DNA of 12,376 nt from an uncultured Fidelibacterota bacterium (GTDB lineage Bacteria > Fidelibacterota > Marinisomatia > Marinisomatales > TCS55), in NCBI GenBank assembly GCA_913041075.1, contig CAJWGZ010000028.1, positions 1-12,376 on the forward strand. Direction: 5' to 3'. Shown here piece by piece: positions 1-6,524 of the stretch (positions are counted from its first letter, which is position 1; each line of letters starts with the position of its first letter). Under the pieces are notes generated by a model. The model worked only from the letters and a program-made list of their open reading frames with translations. It did not search any database and was not told where the DNA came from. Position numbers and translations under genes: made by a program.

Positions 1-287
1 AGATCAGCATCCATGGTTACAATGTAATCTCCGGTAGCATGGTTGAAGCCTTCAGCTAAAGCAGCCGCTTTACCATAATTGCGATAAAATTGGATTAGAG
101 TTACATCAGGGTATTCTTCCGCCATTGTTTGGAGTAATTCTGTTGTTCCATCTGTACTGCCATCATCGATAAATAAAACTTCTCGCTTAGAAAATGATCC
201 AGTAGCAGCTCGGATTTCACCGTAAAGTTCTTCCAATGATTCCTTTTCATTGTAAACGGGTATGATAATTGAAATAGTATTGCTCAT
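1..287 (-). CDS. Family 2 glycosyltransferase, N-terminal part (cut by window edge)
   Basis: The first 95 residues are present; the rest lies beyond base 1. The start MSNTISIIIPVYNEKESL is the opening beta strand of a GT-A fold. It is followed by LFIDDGSTDGT (nucleotide-binding Asp pair), RNYGKAAALAEGF, typical of dolichyl-phosphate-mannose-synthase-like and ArnC-like enzymes, and TMDADL, the metal-binding DxD-type motif, at the edge. By family such enzymes move a sugar from a nucleotide donor to a polyprenyl phosphate or glycan at the inner face of the cytoplasmic membrane. The ATG lies 7 nt after the stop of the LolB-like gene, with no clear Shine-Dalgarno, so coupled translation is likely. 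The exact acceptor cannot be told without the C-terminal half, where membrane helices would show a polyprenyl-phosphate type. Confidence 0.9.
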   Translation of the reverse strand, partial: MSNTISIIIPVYNEKESLEELYGEIRAATGSFSKREVLFIDDGSTDGTTELLQTMAEEYPDVTLIQFYRNYGKAAALAEGFNHATGDYIVTMDAD

Positions 288-294
288 TTAACTA

Positions 295-921
295 TCATGG
301 ATTAACAAATGGTACAGATTCGGGGATAACTCGTACCAAATGAGGATAACTTGTACCGAATTCTCGCTGTGTTATAATCACTTCAAAATTATCGGAGTTG
401 ATGCCATGTGAAAAAGTAATTTTTCGAGTTAAAGATCCCACACGATCTCGCTCGGATTCAAAATGGATATTAGTATTACTGCTTTCAAATTCTAATTTTG
501 TATTTTTATCCGTATCAATATCAGGGACAATGCCCCAAAGTACCTTTGTCAAACCGTCTGGCTCAAGAAATTCAAGGAATGGGAAAAGTACTACCAGCGC
601 TATTTCTGAATATTTTTCATTTTGAATCATATCCCAGGCACTCAAAGAGGAATTATTTATTTCCATAAACAAGGTTTTACGCCCTAACATATCCCGAAAT
701 TGTAAAAAGGTATCATGACTATCGGATGTGAATGTAAAATTAAATTTTCCAGATCGTTTCCCTGTAACAGTCAACCGCCCTGCACCCCGTACTTGACGAT
801 AAATAGACACCAATTTTTCCATGGTCATACTTGGTTTTGTGGGTGCTAGTATATCTGGCAAATCATTTTTTATTTTGCTGCAGCTGAAAATAAAAATAAA
901 TGAAAGAAACCAAATTTTAAT
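295..921 (-). CDS. LolB-like outer-membrane lipoprotein (LolA/LolB fold, DUF4292-like)
   Basis: Proposed 208-aa lipoprotein that would accept lipoproteins at the outer membrane. The first conventional start in frame is a TTG at 861-859, but the frame is open further upstream and encodes MKIWFLSFIFIFSC, a charged residue, a hydrophobic core and a lipobox Cys at position 14, if read from the ATT at 921-919. An AGGAG sits 9 nt before that ATT; a CTG at 924-922 is the other choice. The mature part has GRLTVTGK (about 48-55), LGRKTLFMEIN (about 79-89) and GLTKVLWGIVPD (about 123-134), matching the order of LolB: a first strand with GR..V, a 'GplG' strand, and the L..W..G.P segment. The upstream TPR gene is the neighbour LolB has in many bacteria. 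Overall similarity is weak, so a DUF4292-type relative with another cargo is possible. Confidence 0.6.
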   Translation of the reverse strand: MKIWFLSFIFIFSCSKIKNDLPDILAPTKPSMTMEKLVSIYRQVRGAGRLTVTGKRSGKFNFTFTSDSHDTFLQFRDMLGRKTLFMEINNSSLSAWDMIQNEKYSEIALVVLFPFLEFLEPDGLTKVLWGIVPDIDTDKNTKLEFESSNTNIHFESERDRVGSLTRKITFSHGINSDNFEVIITQREFGTSYPHLVRVIPESVPFVNP

Positions 922-2536
922 CAGGAATTACTCCTGCTTTTTGTTTTAATAAATCATTATTCTTATCCAGATCCAAGGCTCTAAGATAAATTGTTCTGGC
1001 CTCATCCGGTTGTTCAGCAGCAATCAACACATCACCCAAATGTTCCAATACCACCGCATTTTCATCCTCCAATTCAATTGACCGGCGAATGTAGTATAAT
1101 GCTTTTTGTGCATTATTCAGTTTAAAGTAGATCCAGCCAATCGTATCTAGATAGGCCGCATTATCGGGTTCCAAATCAATTGCTTTTTTTGACATTTCCA
1201 GCGATTTTTCTAATTGGGTATTGCGCTCTACTAAACTGTATGAATAATTATTAAGAGCTTGAACATCATTTGTATCAGAAGCAATCAATCCTTCATATAG
1301 AGAATCCGATTCACTCCAATATTGCATTGCATCGCTTGCGATTGCCAAAGTGTGGCGGGCGCCCCTTGAATCAGGATAAATTGTAAGTGATCTTCTTAAT
1401 AATTTGGTGGCTTTATCATATTCTTCCAACTGCTGGTAACTACTGCCCAATAGATATTGAACAGAAAATTCTTTCGGAAACTTTTCACTTACTGGGTCTA
1501 AAATATCGATTGCACCACTTGGATTTTCTCTATTCAATTCCACCAAAGCTGCATCAAGATAACCTCGTGGATCAGATGGAAAATGATCCATTATTTGGTA
1601 AGCAATTACGATAGCTGAATCCAGTTTATTTTGCTCAAGGTATATACTGGAAAGAAAGTGCAGTACTGTCGCGTCAGTATCACCCATTTCCACAAGTTTT
1701 TCAAACAATGGTTTCGCTTTTAATGAATTGTTTAATTTATAATATAAAATACCAAGTTGTGACAATCGTTCAGTCGTTTCTCCTTCAAGATCAACCAGTG
1801 ATTCCAACGCAATTACTCCATTATCATAATCACCGCGCATTACCATTAGATCAATGTAAGTGGATAAATAATAAGCGTTGTTTTTATCGATATTTATCAG
1901 TCTTTTGTATAAATCGCGGGCTTGATCTAACTGCCGTGAACGTAAAGATAAATTTGCAGCTTCTTCTAGTATATCAATCCGGTTCTGATCTATTTCGTAG
2001 GCTTTTATAAAATAAGCGATCGCTTCATTAATTTTATTCTGCGCTAAGGTAAGTTTTGCTAATGCTATTATATATTTAGCATCACCTTCAGGTGCAAGAT
2101 CCACCAATATTGAAAATTGTTCAATAGCCTTATTCTGCTGATTGCGGTAGATATATTGGTTAGCTAGCATTTCCCTGGCTTCAATATCATCTGGTTCAAG
2201 CTTAATAGCCTTCAATAACAGGTCTTCTGATTTATCCACTTTACCCAGTTTCCAGTAACATTCTGCCATTGACACAGTTATTGCGGCAGCCTTTGGATCA
2301 AGTTCCATTGCATCCTGAAATTCTAAAATAGCCATGGAATAATTACCCTGGACCATGAAAAGCTGACCATCCATAAAATGAGCTATAGCTTGCGGATTCT
2401 CCTTTGGTTCAGGTGCTAAAACTTCACGTTTAACTGGCTCTAAATCCCCGGGAATGACTGGTGGTTTATCAGCGCAACCAGTTAGAATAAAAATTGCCCA
2501 AAGTATCAGTAATTTAAAATTGTGTCTGATTATCAT
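917..2536 (-). CDS. Lipoprotein with 14 tandem TPR repeats
   Basis: 539 aa from the ATG at 2536-2534. A TTG seven codons upstream (2557) would also open the frame but gives a less typical signal peptide. The N-terminus has R4, H5 and K8, a hydrophobic stretch and the lipobox LTGC with Cys21, so it is probably a lipidated periplasmic or outer-membrane protein. From about residue 51 almost to the end, 14 consecutive 34-residue TPR units can be laid out with almost no gaps, for example the unit beginning YLDTIGWIYFKLNNAQKAL. TPRs form a superhelical scaffold for protein partners. The last three units (ALNNYSYSL, LDTIGW, LEHLGDVL) resemble the TPR protein encoded next to lolB in many Proteobacteria, and a LolB-like gene follows with overlapping ends. 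A role in lipoprotein or envelope assembly is inferred; the partner is unknown. Confidence 0.9.
   Translation of the reverse strand: MIIRHNFKLLILWAIFILTGCADKPPVIPGDLEPVKREVLAPEPKENPQAIAHFMDGQLFMVQGNYSMAILEFQDAMELDPKAAAITVSMAECYWKLGKVDKSEDLLLKAIKLEPDDIEAREMLANQYIYRNQQNKAIEQFSILVDLAPEGDAKYIIALAKLTLAQNKINEAIAYFIKAYEIDQNRIDILEEAANLSLRSRQLDQARDLYKRLINIDKNNAYYLSTYIDLMVMRGDYDNGVIALESLVDLEGETTERLSQLGILYYKLNNSLKAKPLFEKLVEMGDTDATVLHFLSSIYLEQNKLDSAIVIAYQIMDHFPSDPRGYLDAALVELNRENPSGAIDILDPVSEKFPKEFSVQYLLGSSYQQLEEYDKATKLLRRSLTIYPDSRGARHTLAIASDAMQYWSESDSLYEGLIASDTNDVQALNNYSYSLVERNTQLEKSLEMSKKAIDLEPDNAAYLDTIGWIYFKLNNAQKALYYIRRSIELEDENAVVLEHLGDVLIAAEQPDEARTIYLRALDLDKNNDLLKQKAGVIPD
931..935 (-). promoter_or_regulatory. 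Shine-Dalgarno AGGAG for the LolB-like gene
   Basis: AGGAG on the minus strand lies inside the last codons of the TPR gene. It is 9 nt from the ATT at 921-919 and 6 nt from the CTG at 924-922, and about 70 nt from the TTG at 861-859. It therefore decides for the longer reading of the downstream lipoprotein gene, in which the start overlaps the TPR stop codon. Confidence 0.6.
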
Positions 2537-2584
2537 AATGTTGAATATTTTATACAATTAGAAGAATAAAATCATATTTAATAA

Positions 2585-4306
2585 TTAATAATCGCCATGT
2601 GCTATTACTCCATTGCCACCATTCTTTTTTACTTCGTACATAGCTAAATCTGCATGGGCAATCAAAGTTTTACCATCCGTTGAATTTTTTGGGTATTCTG
2701 ACATTCCAGCACTAATTGTCATATGTTCCTCAATCCCATCTTTATTAAAATGATATTCCGCAACTTTTTCAATTATCCTTTCGGCTACCGGGCGGGCATT
2801 TTCAATATCGGTATTCACCAACACAATTGCAAATTCCTCGCCTCCGTAGCGAGCGCAGATATCAATGTTACGAACACTTTCTTTCAATATTTTTGCCACA
2901 TCCTTTAATACATAATCCCCATATAGATGTCCATAGGTATCATTAATACGCTTGAATTTGTCTAAATCAAGAATTAGAAGAACTAGATTTTGTTTAAATC
3001 GTTTCGCCCGACTTAATTCCTCAACAAATCTTTCCTGATATGCCTTATGGTTTAACAAATCTGTCAAACCATCATGGATGGCACTTTTATGCATTATATC
3101 ATATTCTGATTGCCATGACAAAATTGAACTTGCTGTCTCAGTCAATACTTCTAGTAATGCAAAGTCCCTATCAGAAAATGGATTTATTTCAGTTCTTTCA
3201 ACTGCAATGGAACCCTGCACATCATTATCTTTTACTATCGGTGCAGCCAGTATAGTATTAAATTTGAATTGTTCACTATCGCCCGGTATGAATCTTCCCT
3301 TCACAGAATATTTAGTAGCCCAATCCGCAGAATTTATAATCTGGCCAGAGGTGTAAGGTAATCCATGCAACGTATTTTCTATTTCAATAATATCATCAAC
3401 GTCTGAATCTTCTTTAAATCCATCGACAATTTTCACTACAGCCTGAGATCCATTACCAGTTGATAGGGTAATTGTTAATTTATCATAACGGAAAAAGGAT
3501 CTACATAGATCCCTTATTTTTTCAAATAATTCATTTTGATCTGATTTAACACCAAACGTATTAAACAAATTTGCAATTCTTAGGTGATAATCCTTTTCCG
3601 TCACCAATCTTTCTATGCGTTGCAGTCTGTTTATGCCTGTAGATATATATTTACCCAAATAGGTTAAAATTCCCTTGTCCCGTTCATTTACCGTTTTAAA
3701 ATGGTCGGCCAATAAAATCATGCAACCAGCAGGGCGCTCATGGTACATCAAACCAGCCGGGCGTTCATGGTACATCAACCGAACACCCATCATGCATTCA
3801 CTCCCTCGCCATGTTTTTTCACCAAATAAATTTATCCAATTTTCTTTAGCTTCAGCTTGTTGCACTAAAACAGGTTCATCCTGGTTAAGAATTGAACTAC
3901 AGAGTGGATCCTCCTGGCTTATATTTTCTGGGAATTCTTTAAATGTTGATTTTTGCAATACTAATCCGCCTGAAGCGGGGTCAAACATATATGTTGCACA
4001 TTTGTATTCGGGATTGATGGCAATTATCATTTGAAAAACAACAGTCAACAAACGATCATAATTCTCGCGTAATTCATCGGTCAATTCTTCATTATCAGGT
4101 TTATTATTTATTAAAGCGAATGATTTTGTTGTTGGTGCTTCACTTTTTTGGACCTCAATACTTGATTGGAAAAAGAGAAATGTAATGCTTATAAAAGCAA
4201 ATATTCTAAATACGGTATAGATGGTACCATCAGGTGCAGGAAAAATAAACAATATAAACGATAAGATGACAATTGTAACAATTGTTACTTGTTTTAGATT
4301 AGCCAC
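2585..4306 (-). CDS. Membrane-anchored diguanylate cyclase with two GAF-like domains
   Basis: 573 aa, GTG start with GGGAG 9 nt upstream. Two hydrophobic helices (about 5-23 and 29-47) form a hairpin anchor. Two GAF-like regions follow (about 80-225 and 240-395), the second clearer (KFNTILAAPIVKDNDVQGSI). The C-terminal GGDEF domain (about 405-570) has HDGLTDLLNH, LDLDKFKRINDTYGH (metal and guanine binding) and the active-site loop GGEEF at 488-492. RNID at 479-482, five residues before GGEEF, is an RxxD inhibitory site. It should thus make c-di-GMP from two GTP and be product-inhibited; no EAL or HD-GYP domain is present. GAF ligands cannot be read from sequence. The first GAF carries a 9-residue tandem duplication (LMYHERPAG twice, about residues 177-194). 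It lies about 90 nt after the anti-sigma gene and 48 nt before the TPR gene. Confidence 0.93.
   Translation of the reverse strand: MANLKQVTIVTIVILSFILFIFPAPDGTIYTVFRIFAFISITFLFFQSSIEVQKSEAPTTKSFALINNKPDNEELTDELRENYDRLLTVVFQMIIAINPEYKCATYMFDPASGGLVLQKSTFKEFPENISQEDPLCSSILNQDEPVLVQQAEAKENWINLFGEKTWRGSECMMGVRLMYHERPAGLMYHERPAGCMILLADHFKTVNERDKGILTYLGKYISTGINRLQRIERLVTEKDYHLRIANLFNTFGVKSDQNELFEKIRDLCRSFFRYDKLTITLSTGNGSQAVVKIVDGFKEDSDVDDIIEIENTLHGLPYTSGQIINSADWATKYSVKGRFIPGDSEQFKFNTILAAPIVKDNDVQGSIAVERTEINPFSDRDFALLEVLTETASSILSWQSEYDIMHKSAIHDGLTDLLNHKAYQERFVEELSRAKRFKQNLVLLILDLDKFKRINDTYGHLYGDYVLKDVAKILKESVRNIDICARYGGEEFAIVLVNTDIENARPVAERIIEKVAEYHFNKDGIEEHMTISAGMSEYPKNSTDGKTLIAHADLAMYEVKKNGGNGVIAHGDY
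3724..3777 (-). repeat. In-frame tandem duplication, 2 x 27 bp, inside the GGDEF gene
   Basis: Two adjacent 27-bp copies (3724-3750 and 3751-3777) are identical at 25 positions. The two differences (A/C at the 8th base and C/T at the 14th) are silent in the reading frame: Pro CCT versus CCG and Glu GAG versus GAA. The result is LMYHERPAG encoded twice. In a normal GAF fold only one copy would be expected, at the hairpin before the CMILLA strand. Confidence 0.95.
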
Positions 4307-4315
4307 AACCGATAG

Positions 4316-4320
4316 CTCCC
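4316..4320 (-). promoter_or_regulatory. Shine-Dalgarno GGGAG for the GGDEF gene
   Basis: GGGAG on the minus strand, 9 nt before the GTG at 4306-4304. It supports this GTG as the real start rather than a later Met, and agrees with the membrane hairpin that begins right after it. Confidence 0.5.
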
Positions 4321-4396
4321 AATGTATAAAACTTACGGAAACTAGGTGTATTATTGAAGAGTGTTTGCGACCCTAATTTTGATTAGTCAAATACTA

Positions 4397-4954
4397 TTAT
4401 TTATTCCCGACAAGTTTAATTTTATCATCGAATTGGCCACTTTTTACTCTCGCTGGGCCATCTACATCAGTGGAATCATGATCTTCAGCTAACATTATAT
4501 CGTCATTTTGATATGGCTTTGGACTGGTTGATTTTGGAATTGTACTTGTTTCTGCAGTGATACTTGTTGGTAAAACTGTGGAATTATTATTAGTCTTTGG
4601 GACTAATTGCATTCCTACAACGACAAAAGCAACTACTAATGCAGTCATTACAGTGGCATAGACCGGCGTAAAACCAAAATATGTCTTACTACCAACTGTG
4701 GTTGCCACATATTTCTTAGCTGAGGGTCGATTTTTCTCGAATTCTACCCGTTTCATTAGCTTTGCCGTAAACTCATCTGAAGTTTTCACTTCAGGTAGTT
4801 TTTTCATGGACTTCATTAATGAACGGATCGATTCCAACTGATCCTTCGCTTCTGGGTTCGCTTCCATAAAAGCCTCAAGCTCTTTGCGCTTGGCAATTGG
4901 AAGTTTATTTTCTATATAATCGGATATTAAATCCTCAAACTGATAACGGTTCAT
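4397..4954 (-). CDS. Probable single-pass membrane anti-sigma factor (no zinc motif)
   Basis: 185 aa. The N-terminal 70 residues (FEDLISDYIENKL... ELEAFMEANPEAKDQL) have the helical layout of the anti-sigma domain that clamps ECF sigma factors: a start like 'L.DYIEGEL' and a middle helix leading to a hinge. One hydrophobic helix at about 98-118 puts residues 1-95 in the cytoplasm and the Thr/Ser/Pro/Asp-rich tail in the periplasm. There is no Cys anywhere, so this is not the zinc (ZAS, HxxxCxxC) type; the CxxC position reads ANPEAK. The gene starts 15 nt after the sigma-factor stop, with AGGAG overlapping that stop. The tail could be the substrate of regulated proteolysis, as with RseA, but no protease gene is in the window. 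Assignment rests on topology and position; sequence similarity alone would be weak. Confidence 0.8.
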   Translation of the reverse strand: MNRYQFEDLISDYIENKLPIAKRKELEAFMEANPEAKDQLESIRSLMKSMKKLPEVKTSDEFTAKLMKRVEFEKNRPSAKKYVATTVGSKTYFGFTPVYATVMTALVVAFVVVGMQLVPKTNNNSTVLPTSITAETSTIPKSTSPKPYQNDDIMLAEDHDSTDVDGPARVKSGQFDDKIKLVGNK

Positions 4955-4966
4955 CGATATTTTTAT

Positions 4967-4971
4967 CTCCT
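4967..4971 (-). promoter_or_regulatory. Shine-Dalgarno AGGAG for the anti-sigma gene
   Basis: AGGAG on the minus strand overlaps the TAG stop of the sigma-factor gene. It sits 12 nt before the anti-sigma ATG, longer than ideal. The overlap suggests that translation of the pair is linked, keeping their amounts matched. Confidence 0.5.
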
Positions 4972-5542
4972 ATCTTAATTCTTTTAACATTTCTTGCAAT
5001 TGTAAACGAGCACGGTTAATCCGTGATTTTACTGTTCCAAGAGGAACTTCAACTATCTTACTAATTTCCTCATAGGAAAGTTCCTGGATATCTCGCAAAA
5101 TTACCACCGTCCGAAAATGAAGAGGTAATGATTGTATTGCTCTTTGAATTTGTTGTTCCGCAAATTGGCTCTGAACTGTGTCTCCAGTATCTCGCTCAAC
5201 AGCTGGTATTTGATATTCCCAATCCTCTGTACCCATTTCACTAAGATTTGTGACTTTTCGACGCTTCTTCTTTCGTAATTCTGTCTTAGCCAGATTCCCT
5301 GCAATTGTATAAATCCATGTAGAAAATTTCGCAATGTTACGATAATAATCCTTATGGGTATAGAGTTTAACCAAAGTATCCTGGACAATGTCTTCAGCAA
5401 TGACTCCATCATTAACAAAACGATAAACAAATGTCATTAGGCGGTCACGGTAACGATTAACTAATTCAACATAGGCTTGTTCATCACCATTTTGGAATCT
5501 GGCAATAAGTTCCTCATCAGAATAGATAAATTCCTTATCCAT
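4970..5542 (-). CDS. ECF-type RNA polymerase sigma factor
   Basis: 190 aa from the ATG at 5542-5540 (MDKEFIYSDEELIARFQNGDE), where family alignment normally begins. Upstream ATGs at 5596 and 5587 would add 15-18 Ser-rich residues but run deep into holA. Region 2 (about 24-92) has the core-binding helix (RYRDRLMTFVYRF), the -10 recognition segment (AEDIVQDTLVKLY) and FSTWIYTIAGNLAKTELRKKKRRK. Region 4 (about 130-184) has LPLHFRTVVILRDIQELSYEEI and the -35 binding helix VPLGTVKSRINRARLQL. Regions 1 and 3 are absent, as in ECF sigmas. The start overlaps the holA stop (ATGGATAA), so it is likely translated by coupling. The next gene looks like its anti-sigma factor. The layout is RpoE-like, but the inducing signal is unknown. 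A self-regulated promoter would be expected for this class; I could not identify one. Confidence 0.95.
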   Translation of the reverse strand: MDKEFIYSDEELIARFQNGDEQAYVELVNRYRDRLMTFVYRFVNDGVIAEDIVQDTLVKLYTHKDYYRNIAKFSTWIYTIAGNLAKTELRKKKRRKVTNLSEMGTEDWEYQIPAVERDTGDTVQSQFAEQQIQRAIQSLPLHFRTVVILRDIQELSYEEISKIVEVPLGTVKSRINRARLQLQEMLKELR

Positions 5543-6524
5543 GTGCTGTGAGGACCGTGAAGAGGAATTGGCTGAGTAATGATTCATCCGGCTCATTAGT
5601 CGTTTTTAAACGCTGATCAATATCGCCCAATTTTGATAGTGCGTATTCTATTTCCTCCTTGCTAAATCGTTTTGCAATCTGAGGTATTGTCTTAACCACA
5701 GAAGGCGGTAGTGGTATATAACCTCTTTTTTTTGCTAAAGTTCCTGGGTTTATTTTTTCATATAATAATTCTTGGAAGAGGGTTGTTAACGGAAATATCA
5801 ATCCCAGCATCGTTTGTCCCTGCCTGAATAATGATTGTCCTAAAGGTAACGCCTTTTCTATTTTTCTTAAACCAATGGCCTGTAAAAATTCCCAGCGTTG
5901 ATAGTCCCGCCGCCAACCACTGAACTGATAGATCATATCCAATGTTACGGTTTCATCATCTGTAACATTAAGGGAAACTTTTTCGACTTCATTCGCAATG
6001 TGATATACAGAATCACCTGCAATTTCAATTAATGCATCTATTACATTTTCAGCTGCCAATAGGTTTTTTTCTTTTAAAAAGAACCTGGTCCATTTTTTCA
6101 TCTCATTGGTAAAAGGAATTTGAACTGAAACAGTATCTATGTTTTTTTTCAAATCTTTTGTCATTGCTTTTCTATCGCCGTAATCATCTTCGATAATTAT
6201 CAAATTGTGGTTTTGTAGCGGATTACGGCAGTAGTCCAGTAATTCTTCTCGATATTTATTTCGCAATGCTGCTGGATTTCGTAAGATGAAAAGTTTTTTA
6301 CTGGAAAAAAGATCGGTTTGAGTAAGCTGATCAATAATTTCTTTATTACTTAATTCATCAGGCAATAATAATGTTTTATTTTGCTTCGACTTACCAAATA
6401 TAGCTTTGCCAATGTGTTCAATAATTAGGTGCTGCAAGTAATATTCTTCTCCCAAAAGAAAATACACTGGTTCAACGTCTCCTCCCTGGATCGTGCGTAA
6501 AATGTCACCTGTGGTACGCATCAT
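5535..6524 (-). CDS. holA: DNA polymerase III subunit delta
   Basis: 329 aa, close to the normal family length. Delta is the clamp-loader subunit that opens the beta sliding clamp in the cytoplasm. The N-terminus EPVYFLLGEEYYLQHLIIEHI matches the family start 'P.Y.L.G.E.yL..e.i..i'. Next come the clamp-binding region (LFSSKKLFILRNPAAL), the helical lid domain with DSVYHIANEVEKVSLNV, and the C-terminal collar with WRRDYQRWEFLQAIGLRKIEKAL and LSKLGDIDQRLKT. As in other deltas, no working Walker A site is present, so it should not hydrolyse ATP. AAGGA lies 6 nt before the ATG. The ATG overlaps the symporter stop by ATGA, and the C-terminal end overlaps the sigma gene by 8 nt. An essential replication gene in this stretch suggests the block is expressed constitutively at some level. 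Confidence 0.93.
   Translation of the reverse strand: MMRTTGDILRTIQGGDVEPVYFLLGEEYYLQHLIIEHIGKAIFGKSKQNKTLLLPDELSNKEIIDQLTQTDLFSSKKLFILRNPAALRNKYREELLDYCRNPLQNHNLIIIEDDYGDRKAMTKDLKKNIDTVSVQIPFTNEMKKWTRFFLKEKNLLAAENVIDALIEIAGDSVYHIANEVEKVSLNVTDDETVTLDMIYQFSGWRRDYQRWEFLQAIGLRKIEKALPLGQSLFRQGQTMLGLIFPLTTLFQELLYEKINPGTLAKKRGYIPLPPSVVKTIPQIAKRFSKEEIEYALSKLGDIDQRLKTTNEPDESLLSQFLFTVLTAHG

Noticed and set aside
398..625. Plus-strand ORF of 75 codons inside the LolB-like gene
   Set aside because: It is the antisense of a well-supported gene, with no ribosome site and no recognisable domain.
3675..4034. Plus-strand ORF of 119 codons with its own repeat (AGRSWYIKP twice)
   Set aside because: It is antisense to the GGDEF gene, and its repeat is just the other strand of the 27-bp duplication.
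5101..5430. Minus-strand ORF of 109 codons in another frame of the sigma-factor gene
   Set aside because: The sigma-factor frame carries clear region 2 and 4 motifs; this frame shows none and lies wholly inside it.
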